Shown here: in pieces, positions 22,390 through 33,269 of the stretch
Position numbering within the stretch: position 1 is the stretch's first letter
How the letters are laid out: each line of letters opens with the position of its first letter
Assembly: GCA_905221605.1 (NCBI GenBank)
Contig: CAJNDS010002294.1
Coordinates: forward strand, 62,001-126,000
DNA from: Symbiodinium natans
Taxonomy: Eukaryota > Sar > Dinophyceae > Suessiales > Symbiodiniaceae
Reading direction: 5' to 3'
Length of the DNA stretch: 64,000 bases
The notes under the pieces: generated by a model
Told to the model about the DNA's origin: nothing
The model's input: the letters and a program-made list of their open reading frames with translations, nothing else
Database searches by the model: none
Program-made: the position numbers and the translations under genes

Positions 22390-22944
22390 TTGAAACTGAG
22401 AGACCCCTGTGGCTGCGGGCCCGCCTTTAGCATTACGGCCCTTTGTCTTCCTTGCCGTCGAGAGGGATCCTCTGCCGGATTTTGCAGGACCGGACGGACT
22501 CAGCCTAACGATTCAAGTCCTGTCCCAGCCCGTCTTGGACTTCCTCGTCGGCGGGATCCTGCGATCATGTCAGATGTTCGTCCTGTTTCACCAACACCCC
22601 CAGAGATGCTGAGCGCGGGGCTGCATCAGCGGCAGAAGGATTTGCAATATCGACTTTCTGCAACAACTGCAGGAGGTGATGACCCTGACAGCAGAGTGCC
22701 GGATCTGGCACTCGCAACGGGCAGGACATCATCGCAACCTAGATGTCACACTACAGTACTCGGCAGCCTCAATGCGAATATCGTGCATTCGGTCAAGCCC
22801 ACGTGGCAACGAACCTCCAAACAGGGCCCAGCAAAAGCCAAACAGCAGCTCTCCGGAAACTCCAGGGCACCGTCGCAGGCATCTCGCAGATCTGCTGCGC
22901 AAAGTTGCTGCAGCAACCTGTCTGAGGCCTGCTCCTTGGCATGA
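22390..22944. other. Open on both strands, strand of any gene unclear
   Basis: A plus frame of 184 codons and a minus frame containing RLLQQLCAADLRDACDGALE are both open over the same bases. Neither has a recognisable domain, and their residue composition does not decide between them. Because neighbours are on the minus strand, the minus frame is the more likely if anything is coding. Confidence 0.2.
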
Positions 22945-23115
22945 AGGACACCATGATGGCTTTCCTATCTGAACATGTGCCGTGGCCGATGAGAGAAAGA
23001 CATAGCTGCTAACGTGCTAAGCTTGCATCAACCGAGAGATTGCTGCCGATCACGTCGCGCTGCTGATCAACCCATGCAGGCCTATGATTGCAAACACCCT
23101 TGTGCACTTAGATGA

Positions 23116-23894
23116 TCATGAGTCAGTTATGAGCCACGAGCGTAGTGGCCTCAGCGGCAAGCTCCCAGCAATGGCGGAGAGCCTTTCGGCTGCCTCTAAG
23201 GCTGACATGAAGTAGACCTCAACTTCTGCGTTCGAAAGAATTTCGGGATGCTGCCAAAACATCATATACTGAGGTCTCTGCAACGTGATGCTCAAGGGTA
23301 CAAGCATGTCATGCAGCGTATCCTCCACGAGCGTGCGTGCGCTTAATTCTAGGCGCTCTGCAACTAGGGCCAGATGTTGCGGAAACAAAACGAAAGCATC
23401 CGCTGCCCCCATTTTGGAAACCCAAGACACACGAAGGCGCAGTGTTTTGGCAGAGCCGACAGTGCCTCTTTGGGCTCCGCTCGTGCTTGATGTTACAGTA
23501 TCCACAGGACCAGGAAGTACAGAAACGAGAGGCCTCCATGTTGTCGCTGTGTTCATTGATTCTGGGACATGCCGACCGCTACATTCGTGATCTTGCCTGC
23601 ATCTGACATGTCCGAGACGCATGGACCATGTTTGGAAGGCCTATGAGGGATAGCGAAAAGCTCTTCGAAGAGGGGGGCCTGAGCGTGAGTGCCAAGCAAG
23701 TGTGGTGAAAATTGCTGAATCGTCGGGATCGTCTCTCTGCGGTCCAGCTCTGGGGTCGCTGCGCTTCCAGCAGCGATGCCCCTTGCCAGTTGAGTCCAAA
23801 GATGACCTCGTGCTCTCACAACCGGTGACAGCCCTGCTGCTCGTGTGGGCCGAGGTCCCGGCAGGATAGAAGCCCTGCCCAGCCGTAAACCCAT
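23116..23894 (-). CDS. Unknown gene with N-terminal presequence-like exon and clear 3' exon
   Basis: ATG at 23894 opens MGLRLGRASILPGPRPTRAA and continues SPVVRARGHLWTQLARGIAA. It is basic, Ser/Ala-rich and free of acidic residues, like a mitochondrial presequence; LDRRETIPTIQQFSPHLL follows. The last exon, ending TGA at 23116, reads AFVLFPQHLALVAERLELSA, RTLVEDTLHDMLVPLSITLQ, RPQYMMFWQHPEILSNAEVE and VYFMSALEAAERLSAIAGSL. Between them, another minus frame (about 23440-23539) contains SWSCGYCNIKHERSPKRHCR followed by LC. That is a W-x-C-x2-C...C-x2-C pattern close to a RanBP2-type zinc finger, but with one extra residue between the cysteine pairs. The splicing linking the three is not resolved, and I cannot name the protein. 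Confidence 0.45.
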
Positions 23895-26679
23895 AGGACC
23901 TGAGAGGACAAGACTGGTCCTAATTGTGGCCTAGTCTGGCCTTGCTGTGCTCAATTCCCTTGTCGAAGTCAACGACTCTGGAGTTCCGCCGTGTTGAAAC
24001 GCCTCCAGCGCCAGCACCTGGCAGGAATCGAGGATATCCAAGCTACGCAAATCCCTACCACACCCTGCCCTCGTACCGTCTCCCCTCCTCCGAGAGTACA
24101 ATACTCTACTCTGCCCTACCCCTCTCTATAAAGCTTACCCTGCCCGATCCCGCATTCCACTATCCTCCACTGCCGTGCCCGGGAGCTTCGAGTTGCACCA
24201 ATGTTGCACACCCTGGCTATGGCCATTTCATTTCCCATGAGGCTCATAGGGACACGCGGTGCCAAAACTGCACGCTGTGCACGCACGCGCTGTGAAAGAT
24301 GCATTTTTTGGCACAGAAGTGCCCCGATGAGCCTTGTGCAATTGAACTTTTCTGCTGCACTAGTTTTGTGAATCGGCTAACGTTCTGTGCCCTGCTTGGG
24401 TGTGCACAACATGACATTGGTGGTGTCCCTACCAGGAAGCCTTGAACATGAGCTGGCCGCGGCGTGTACCACCCTGGCTCCCCGAGTCGTCCACAACGCA
24501 CGCCAAAATCTCCAGATGGGGATATGGCAAACGAAGTCTCGCGGCCGAGCGCGCCTTCCGAATTCGACTGGGAAAAAGAGCCCATCAAAACTCGCAATGC
24601 CCTGTGACCCTGTGCTTGCAGCGATTTTGCGAGGGGAATTCGAGGCTACTCGTGGGATTAGACAGAGATTATACCGAATTATACCCAAAAGGGCGGAAGC
24701 TTGAAGGTTGCGTACCGTAAAACTCAAAACTGGCACGGCAGACCGACGCCGGCTCTGGCTCAGGACGTTCACCCGGTGGCCGCGCTGGCAAGTTGGGATA
24801 CCTGAAGCCAAATATGTGTGGCTGGCCGATGCTGGCCGTAGTTCTCTAGCTTCTGGTCCCTGGATCCCCGTTCTTTGGACCCCTTTTGCGGTTGCGCGTT
24901 TGAAGTTGGAGCCCTTAAACATGTACCGTGCGTACTTCAAATATGTTCAGAGAAACCTTATGCGGCACGTGACCGATGCCACCTCCCGGTCCCCTCGGGC
25001 ACGAGTTGCGCGGATCCGTCTGGCTCCCACGAGTGTATACAGGAATGACGTTCTGGATGGTAACAGAGGCCTGACGAGGGGGTCAGACGTGTGTGCTGAG
25101 CACGTGTGTTTTGCGAATTTGAGGCACGCGCCTTGCAAATGGGACAAGCAGATCCAGCCGCTTGGCCGCTCCTGGCCAGACGTTGGCTTCAAGGACGCTC
25201 ATGCTGACCCATGAGCATGAATCATGAACATGCACATCTGCACCAAAACCGCGCTCATACCGGGATTGAGTTGTGCAACCCGGCTGGCTTGATTGGCCTG
25301 AAGCTCTGAACAATGCAAACATCTTACGGCTACGATGTTCTGCTCAGTGGCCGGCTGCTGCTGAGTTGAGCCATTGGTGAAGGCATCCCCAGCAGAACAA
25401 ATGACCTATGCAAAGAAAGTGTAGAAGAGCATGGAAGGGTACGGAAGCAACTGAGATCTTGTCCACAACGGGTAACCACAGGCTCCACGGCCTGTTCCAA
25501 ACAAATGTTGCCTGAGAGGATACAGCAAGCCTGTTGTGCACACGCCTCGAGTTCACAAGTTTCAGCAGGTAAGCATCATGCACTCGAAGCTTGCCATAGG
25601 CACGTGCTACATCGCAGCAGGACAACTGATGTGGGTGGGCCTCGTGACCTATACTCTATACTACATACTGTCTGCACTGGTGTAGTAGATGGAAATTGCA
25701 TCATTGCCGTGCCAGAGTCTGCTAGAGTGCTCCATGATGCTAAATGCGCACACGTCGGGATGATAAACTTCAAAATTCTCGAGGCGACAGACAGGCATAG
25801 ATTGCGAGGTCCGTCGCTCATCTGCCAGATGGAAATCCCCGGCCACATGGATGGCTTTCTACATTCTGCGACGAAAAGGCAAAGCCTCAGGACTCTCTTC
25901 ACAATCCTCAACATCAGCAGAAGGCGCTCCGTTCAGTCAATCAGTCAATCACTCAATCAGTTTGCAAATAAAGGTAGCCAAAGTTGGCGAATAGTTAATT
26001 TGGTCCTTGGTGACCAACTGTGCACAAAGGCCATCTGAGGAAAAGGTGAGCATCAACAGCTTCAGCATACATCGAGATACATTTTGCAAGCAAGAACTTT
26101 ACTTCACATGGCCCTGCGAGTATCTACAAGCAGGCTCGCCAGCCTTTGGCTCTGTACATGCAACACCCCGACGAATGAACACTCTCACTGAACACTGACA
26201 AGCAAGGACACAAGTGACACAAGGACACAAAGACGGTTCAATAACTCTCACACGGTGTGTGTGCGTGTGTGCTGGAGTCTCATGTTCCGTTGCGGATCAT
26301 TCAATCGGGGCAGCAGCTGTTGCCCTCGCGGTCCGGGCATAACAGCGGAGAAAGGGAACCAGGAGCACTCTGCTCGGGTAGAGGAGACCTCCTAAGGCAC
26401 CGGAAGACCGGAGCCCGAAGGACGTCCCAGAATCCGAGGCGCCGTACTTTGCAGCTCCATCTGTACAAACTTCAGGTAAGGCAGCTGTCACAGCTGCGGA
26501 AGGTCAGCACTGCCTTCCTCCTCAGTCCAACACAAAAGCAAAGGAACAGCAACTTTTCAGTCTCACAATGGTCATGATGACTGCATGGGTTCCCGAAAGC
26601 TCTTGTACACGAACAACGTGTCTCCGAAAGAGCTCAGCTCCCTGCACGCTTCGCAGCGCTTCGCTCATGGTGGCTGAAC

Positions 26680-26830
26680 TCAGTGATTCCAGCCACGGTT
26701 GTACCCATTGTAGCCTTGCTGACGGTTGGAGCGGTTGTTGCCGCACTTGGCATGGTTGCCGTGCTTCTTCTGCTTGGACTTTTGTGGCTTCTCGCTGCCT
26801 TGGCTGCGAACAATGTGCGTTGCAATGCCG
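26680..26830 (-). CDS. Hydrophilic K/N/G-rich C-terminal exon, copy A
   Basis: The minus frame reads SQGSEKPQKSKQKKHGNHAK, then CGNNRSNRQQGYNGYNRGWN, then H and TGA. It looks like the disordered tail of a nuclear or RNA-binding protein. The same amino-acid tail is present in copy B at 31638. The opposite strand encodes a 45-residue hydrophobic run starting IPATVVPIVALLTVG. That is the expected complement of Lys/Asn/Gln codons, but it could also be a membrane anchor. Which strand is used is undecided; the neighbouring genes favour minus. Confidence 0.33.
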
Positions 26831-27446
26831 ACAACAACAAACAATCTGGAGCATGCACAACCCCGTCTCGAGCTCCAAGGGTGGGGAGGTCTCCACTCTT
26901 TAGTAGATGCGAGAAAATGCAAAGGCACAAAATTAGTTTAGAGGCCGAACCCATGAATTGGATGGGCCCCTGAGCCACATGCAGAGCTGGAGGCTTGCTA
27001 GAAAGGCTTCATGCCGCTGTCGAGCCCTTTGTGACTTCCTTCCGTGCTCCCTTGTATCTCGAGCTCATGGCCTCCCCCCAAAGCCTCCCCTCACCCATGC
27101 TAGAGAAGTTTAATCCACGCGTTCTCGGGGGTCCCGAGATGCGAAAGAGCCCAGGAAGCCTTCAGATCTCCACTCATCTCACAAGTTCGCCATTTTCGCC
27201 CATCTGAGGCCCGAGCTCTGCCAGTTTGCGCCTGTCGCTCTGATGGCTCCCAGCTCCGGGAGCCTCGGGTCAAGGTGCAGAGAAAGATTCAGAGGCGGTA
27301 GGATGCAGAAACTGCACAGAAACTGCACAGTAACTGCAGCTGACCACAAGGTCCCGGCAATGTGTGCAGCAGCGCTTGGCCATGCTTCGTCTGGGAGATG
27401 TCGAGGTTTTTCTTAGTGACCGAGACTCGGACTTACCAGGTCCCTG

Positions 27447-27560
27447 CTAGTCTCTCTGAGCCACTTTAGGGTCTTTGTTCCTTCTTCCCGCCTGCAGGAG
27501 GTACCGCACGCGCTTGTTCAAGAACGGATAGAGCTGCGCAACCTCAAAGGCGAGGCCACC
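27447..27560 (-). CDS. C-terminal exon FEVAQLYPFLNKRVRYLLQ, copy A
   Basis: The frame ends FEVAQLYPFLNKRVRYLLQ, then AGRRNKDPKVAQRD and TGA (27447). The same tail is conserved in copy B (32836). It lies downstream of the PUF exons on the same strand and could be the 3' end of that gene, or a short separate gene. No domain is recognised. Confidence 0.38.
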   Translation of the reverse strand, partial: GGLAFEVAQLYPFLNKRVRYLLQAGRRNKDPKVAQRD

Positions 27561-27812
27561 AAAAAAAAACCACAAATCCCTCCGGAAAGACCCAGGGCAC
27601 CTCGCACAGGGCAGGGCGAACGGACGGATTCCCGGACACTTTGGAGACACCTGACGCCCTGGACCGCCTGCACCTGGGACCCAACTCCTTCCTAAATTGA
27701 GAGCAACCTCGCGAATAGTCCTCTGAAGAAGCCCCTCAAACTTCACACCACACGAGCAGTCCAGGCGGCTTGGAAAAGGCTCTGCGTGGCAGCAAAGCCT
27801 CGGCCCAAATTA

Positions 27813-29960
27813 CAGCGGCACGGCGGAATGCAGTCGCTCTCGTGAGCTTGCATGGGCTTTTATACGCTCCTTTCCGAGCATTCGGCCCTTTTGCATGGCG
27901 GCCATTTGGCGGAAGACGCGGTCGTCTCCAGCCAGGGCCGATGCCATCAGAAGCTGCTCCCACTGCGGTGCGTGGATGAGCGCCTGCAGATTTACAGGGT
28001 TTACATGGGCTTACATCCAAGTTCTCAGGCACATCTTCTCATCCGATCACGCCTTGTTGAGAACTCCGCAGCCATAGGGATCCACTGCGAACTCGTGGAT
28101 GTGGTTCAACACGACAGTGGCCTCGGCCCCCTCACCGTGTCTCTGCTACGTCCAGTCGTCTCAACGCGGGTCTGCGACCCGTGACATTAGCATCTGACAG
28201 CATAGTCAGAAGGCCCAGGGACCGAATGGGGAGATGTACAGAAAGCTTGGCATCGAGAACTGAACCAACCCTCTGCTCCGGCCCCGCTTGGTGACAGTGG
28301 AGCTGGGACAGATAGAAAACAGCAGAGGGCGAGGCGAGGAGTGTCTTCGGATGGACTGCAAGGAATCTCCGTTTCCAGTTGTGGGCCATGATGCCTTGCT
28401 GGTCAGAAAGTCCTGCTTGTTTGACCACCTCTAAACCCCCACCCCCCCTCCCCCCCGCCGCTTCAGGACAGGGAAGAGATAGACATCGCAGACAGGAATC
28501 CTCAGACTTTCTGACTGTATGCGATGCTGGCCACGTACGTGTCTTGCTGGGCTTCAGGTGCGTTGGGTGAGCCTGCAGATACGAAGCAGAGTCACTCCCT
28601 GCAGGCGTTTCCATGTTTCTTTTGCTGCTGCCGCATGCTGCTGCCGCTTCTGCTGCTGCGTGTGCCACACTGCAGGCCGGTTTCCACCTCCCTGCTCCGC
28701 AACTAGTCTGGAGTGTATAAGGCTCATGGTCTGAGAACAGACGCAACCCTAATTGCCTAAGCCATTAGCTGCAACATCTACAAATCGTCGTCGCCGAATG
28801 TCGCTGAGCTGGGCACAATCTCGCGGCGGCAGCTGACATTTCCATACTCCATGCAGTGCTGCACAGAATAGTTTCCGATGGCCTCTGGCACACGACATCG
28901 AAACTATCGCAAGGCCCGGAAGAAAGTCCTTCCGCTTCTCTCTCCGAGGCCCAGGCATGAGATGACAGCTCGACCGTGTGGCGGACAATTTCCTCTAATG
29001 ATGACCGTGCTCCGGCAACGAGAAGGCTGTGACGCACTTTGATCGAGACAGCCCTCCTTCATGAAATAGAAAGTGTGCTCAAGGGGAAAGAACTCGATCA
29101 TTCTTTCCAAGACGCGGCATGCGTACCTAGGCTAGGTACCAGCTCGCGACGCAGCTCGCGCGACCCGTAGCTCGTCTCAGCGAACTGCAACAGCATGCAG
29201 GACTCCATCATGTCCGGGGCACTTGTGCTTGGCAATCTCCTTTGGGCTGCGCCAGCTGCGAAGCTCCTGACTCACCTGATAGAAGCATGTAGAACCGTTA
29301 GAACCGTATCCATCCGTGGCTGAGTCTGCCCCCATGTCCGACGTCGACAAGCAGTGACTTGCAGTCAACAGCAGCGACCAAGCATACCAAGCCCCGGACG
29401 AAAACCAAGCGCTCGGAGCTCAGCACGCGGATCGCATGCTGCAGCACAAAGTTTCCATGCGGGGATTGCGCAACCTTGGCTCGCTCACGTCCCACCCACC
29501 CTTGTGCCGAGCGCTGCTGCGTGCCCCGCCAGTGCTATGCGAGCGAGCGCTGCGCGTGCTGCGACTGGGCGCTACCGAGGCCGCAACGTCGGCCACGTTT
29601 CCAACAAGCTGTGACAGGATTTCTTCCTGCTGCGCACCATCCAGGCCGACGGAGATTTACAAGGAGGCCAGGCATGCCGCCTGCTCCTCCCACGTGCCGA
29701 ATTGGAGGAGCCTTGCCGGGGGTTCAGCGAGTTTCAGAAAGCCTAGGGCCCATGAAAGGACGAGCACCGAGGAAGGAACTTCTGCAGCTCGCGGCAACCG
29801 GCACTCTCGTTTGCTTTGCGAAGGACCTGTGCAACGGCTACCATGTGGCGATGCGATGACAAGCATTTAAGCACAGCTACCTGACAGTCTGACAGCCTCC
29901 AGGCGAACTGCCGTCGGCGAGGCTGGAGGCGTGTTGGCCGTTGATGCCGTTGTTGACGAA
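27813..29960 (-). CDS. PUF (Pumilio-repeat) RNA-binding protein, copy A
   Basis: PUF proteins bind mRNA 3'-UTRs through stacked three-helix repeats. Clear exons on the minus strand are 29626-29576 (EEILSQLVGNVADVAAS), 29474-29388 (VAQSPHGNFVLQHAIRVLSS, ending FVRGL), 28145-28053 (NHIHEFAVDPYGCGVLNK) and 27983 to at least 27813 (ALIHAPQWEQLLMASALAGD, then MAAMQKGRMLGKER). All are phase 0. Introns include 29575-29475 (GT-AG, 101 bp) and 28052-27984 (GC-AG, 69 bp). PHGNFVLQ and DPYGCGVLN are repeat helix-2 cores. The N-F-x-x-Q arrangement in the former is the type that reads U in other PUFs (inference). Further PUF-like pieces are RSPKEIAKHK (about 29225-29260), FAETSYGSRELRREL (about 29145-29190) and, upstream, ANESAGCRELQKFL (about 29790). 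Intervening exons are incompletely resolved. In copy A the frame meets TAA at 27812-27810, where copy B reads on. Confidence 0.62.
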
Positions 29961-31637
29961 GCCTGTCTCGACATCTTCCTACATGCCCCGATGCCCCTCC
30001 CAGGCCCCTCACACCGCAGCTGCCGCAGCTAAACCATGCTCAAACGAGCCAGGCGCACGCCAGAAGAGTAAGCAGCAAAGACCTTGAGCCAGCAAAGCGA
30101 AAGCGACGGCTGTGCCGACGGCCGCCAGGAAGGATTGGGGCCATTGAGGCACCTGCTGGGGGTTTTGGCCACGCCGGCCATCCTGGAGCCACTGCGAATC
30201 CGACGAATCCTGCCCATCAACTCAACCAAGTCATCAGCGTCGCGAATCCGTCAGGCCGTGCCAGAGCTGTCCTGCTACTACAGGCTGCATCATGCCCGAT
30301 GAGGTGGGTGCAACCTCAGTGCCGTGTTTTCATGAGCTACAAGCTAAGCTGCAACTATGGACCTTCCTAGTTCGGTGATTCACTCGGTGGCTCTTGCTGT
30401 GAAGATACTATTGCGATCAACACATTGCACAAACCGTAAAAGTAAAAAGACATACGACTGTTCATGATGCGACTGTTCATGATGCGAGTACACTGGAAGC
30501 ATGCTAGACTGCCAGACCGACGGCAGCTACGCAGCCATGCTGAGTTTCCAGCTCTTGAAGAGCCGACCGGGAGGAGCGGCAAAGAGTCTCAACAGGGCTT
30601 GAGCAGCTCCAGCCGCAAAACAACCGGCCCTGTGCAAGCGTAATGGCTTTACAGCAAACTGCTGGATCATCGGGCAGCGCTGTTTGGGGGCCGATGGGGG
30701 CTGTCTTCACGTGCATGTCCACATCGAAGCAGACATGCCTGGCACTGCTCTCGAGAACTTCAACCCAGCTTGTCATGGCACGAAACAGGTCACACCCTCC
30801 GGATGCTGCAGCGCATGACTCTCTTCACATTCCTCAACATCAGCAGAAGGTGCTCCGTTCAGTCAATCAGATTGCAAATAAAGGTTGCCAAAGTTGGCGA
30901 AAAGATAATTTGGTCCTTGGTGACCAACTGTGCACAAAGGCCATCTGAGGAAAGGTGAGCATCAACAGATTCAGCATACATCGATATACACTTTGAAAGC
31001 AAATAGCTCACATGGCCTTGCCAGTATTTACAGGCAGGCTCGCCAGCCTTTGGCTCTGTGCATGCGATACCCCGACGAATGAATACTCTCATGAAATACT
31101 TGCAAGTAATGACACAATGACGCAGAGACAGTTCAAAGACACACACAAAGCGTGCTGGAGCGGATCATTGAAACGGGGCTGCAGCTGTTGCCCTCATGGT
31201 CCGGGCACAACAGCGGAGAAAGGGAACCAGGAGCATTCTGCTCGGGTAGAGGAGACCTCCTAAAGCACCGGAAGACCGGAGCCAGAAGAACGTCCCAGAA
31301 TCCGAGGCGCCGTACTTTGCAGCTCCATCTGTACAAATTTCAGGTAAGGCAGCTGTCACAGCTGCGGAAGGTCAGCACTGCCTTCCACCTCAGGCCAACA
31401 CAAAGGCAAAGGAACGGCAACTTTGTCATACCTGTCCGGCTCAGGTCAGTCTCACAAAGCAGTTCAGTTGCACAACGATCACAAGAACAAGAAGGGATCT
31501 TCCATCATGGATGTCATATGATGCAAGGATCACGATGCCTGCATGTGTTCCGGTAAGCTCTTGTACACAAATAACGTGTCTCCGACAGAGCTCAGCTCCG
31601 TACGCGCTTCGCAGCGCTTCGCTCATGGCGGCTGAAC

Positions 31638-31790
31638 TCAGTGATTCCAGCCACGGTTGTACCCATTGTAGCCTTGCTGACGGTTGGAGCGGTTGTTGCC
31701 GCACTTGGCATGGTTGCCGTGCTTCTTCTGCTTGGACTTCTGTGGCTTCTCGCTGCCTTGGCTGCGAACAATGTGCGTTGCAATGCCAAC
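31638..31790 (-). CDS. Hydrophilic K/N/G-rich C-terminal exon, copy B
   Basis: Counterpart of 26680-26830 with the same amino-acid tail (QKSKQKKHGNHAKCGNNRSN...RGWNH-stop). The single difference I see inside it is synonymous on both strands, so it does not show which strand is coding. Copy B then diverges upstream into G-rich sequence (31.90-32.0 kb). Confidence 0.33.
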   Translation of the reverse strand, partial: VGIATHIVRSQGSEKPQKSKQKKHGNHAKCGNNRSNRQQGYNGYNRGWNH

Positions 31791-32835
31791 AACAAACAAT
31801 CTGGAGCATGCACAACCTCGTCTCGAGCTCCAAGGGCGGTGGGGGTGAACATGCAAAATAGTTGGTGACGCGAGCACAGATTGCTGGATGATTTCGCGCG
31901 CCTTGACCGAAATCCGCGCTTCTTGGACAGTTCTTCGGGTGTTGGAGGGGTGGGGGAGTGGGGGAGTGGGCGGGGGGAGAGTGGGGGTGGGATGATCCGC
32001 ATCCATTTGTGCCGGGGAAGGGGGGGTGATTACGTTCATCACCAATGCATCCGCTTGGGCTGTCAGTGAAGGGGGACGTAGAAGGCTCAGGGTTCGACCG
32101 CAGGTCACCCCCTGAACCTTTAAATCCTGCAAAGGGAGTTCTCAAGAACACATGCTAAAGGTTTTTCGACAGCAGGTCACCCCAGTAACCCTAGACCCTG
32201 CAGAGGGAGTCCGCACCTACACGTGGGCGTGCCGCAAGAACATGGGTGCACATAGCAAACCCAGCTTTCTGCAAAAGCTTTCGGGTGCGCCCTCAAATAT
32301 CAGGGTCTCGTGTGCCGAACCGGGCTCTGAGATATCAGGGCATTGGAGTTCTGTAAATCGCATGGGATTGCGTGAAGAAGAAATCGTTTGCAGCATTTAG
32401 CACCTGATTACGCCTGAAGTTCTGCTAAACCTAGGTGTTACGCACATTTAGGGTGCCCAAAACCAACATGGCAAATTACGCGCGCGCGTGACCTAGTTAG
32501 GAGGTCGAAACCCATGATTTGGATGGGCCCCTGAGCCACATGCACAGCTTGAGGCGCACTTGAAAGGCTTCATTCCGTCCATTTTCGCCCATCCGAGGCC
32601 CGAGCTCTGCCAGCCTGCGCCTGTGACTCTGATGGCTCCCAGCTCCGGGAGCCTCGGGTCACGGTGCAGAGAAAGATTCAGAGGCGGCAGGACGCAGAAA
32701 CTGCACAGAAGCTGCACAGTAACTGCGGCTGACCACAAGGTCCCGGCAATGTGTGCAGCAGTGCTTGGCCATGCTTCGTCTGGGAGATGTCGAGGTTTTT
32801 CTTAGTGACCGAGACTCGGACTTACCAGGTCCCTG

Positions 32836-32945
32836 CTAGTCTCTCTGAGCCACTTTAGGGTCTTTGTTCCTTCTTCCCGCCTGCAGGAGGTACCGCACGC
32901 GCTTGTTCAAGAACGGATAGAGCTGCGCAACCTCAGAGGCGCGAC
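32836..32945 (-). CDS. C-terminal exon SEVAQLYPFLNKRVRYLLQ, copy B
   Basis: Same reading frame and stop as 27447-27560, with FE changed to SE at the left edge. Sequence immediately upstream differs strongly between the copies (32.95-33.18 kb versus 27.55-27.74 kb), so the exon is conserved next to diverged intron-like DNA. That supports it being coding. Confidence 0.38.
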
Positions 32946-33269
32946 CACCCTCCCCAAAGACCCAAGGCGCCTGGTGCAGGGCAGGGCCCCTTGCCAGAAC
33001 CCGCTGGGACCCACTCACCTTCTGTCCCATCAAGAACCGAGGATTCCCGGAGACTTCGGAGACGCCTGACTCCCTGGACCGCCGGACCACCTGAAACCCA
33101 ACTCAATGGTCTTCGGGCGGGCGTTTGCGGCAGCGCCAGGTGGGGCGCGCCCTACAGCCCTTCAAAACTTCTACTCTGAAGAAGCCCCTCAAACTTCAAA
33201 TCATGTCCAAAAGTGCCACGAGCAGTCCAGGCGGCTTGGAAAAGGCTCTGCGTGGCAGCAAAGCCTCAG

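Larger units (their letters stand above)
25890..30817. repeat. Large tandem segmental duplication, copy A
   Basis: It begins near CTCTTCACAATCCTCAACATC and matches copy B starting at about 30820. Identity varies: roughly 90-95% by eye at 25.9-26.5 kb, and almost complete from about 27.75 to 30.3 kb (constant offset 5466). Copy A has about 170 bp at 27.01-27.19 kb absent from B. It carries one PUF gene plus two further exon-like pieces. Confidence 0.9.

Noticed and set aside
24377-25214. Long overlapping minus and plus frames as a possible reverse-transcriptase fragment
   Set aside because: No YxDD, endonuclease or other retroelement motif is visible in either frame.
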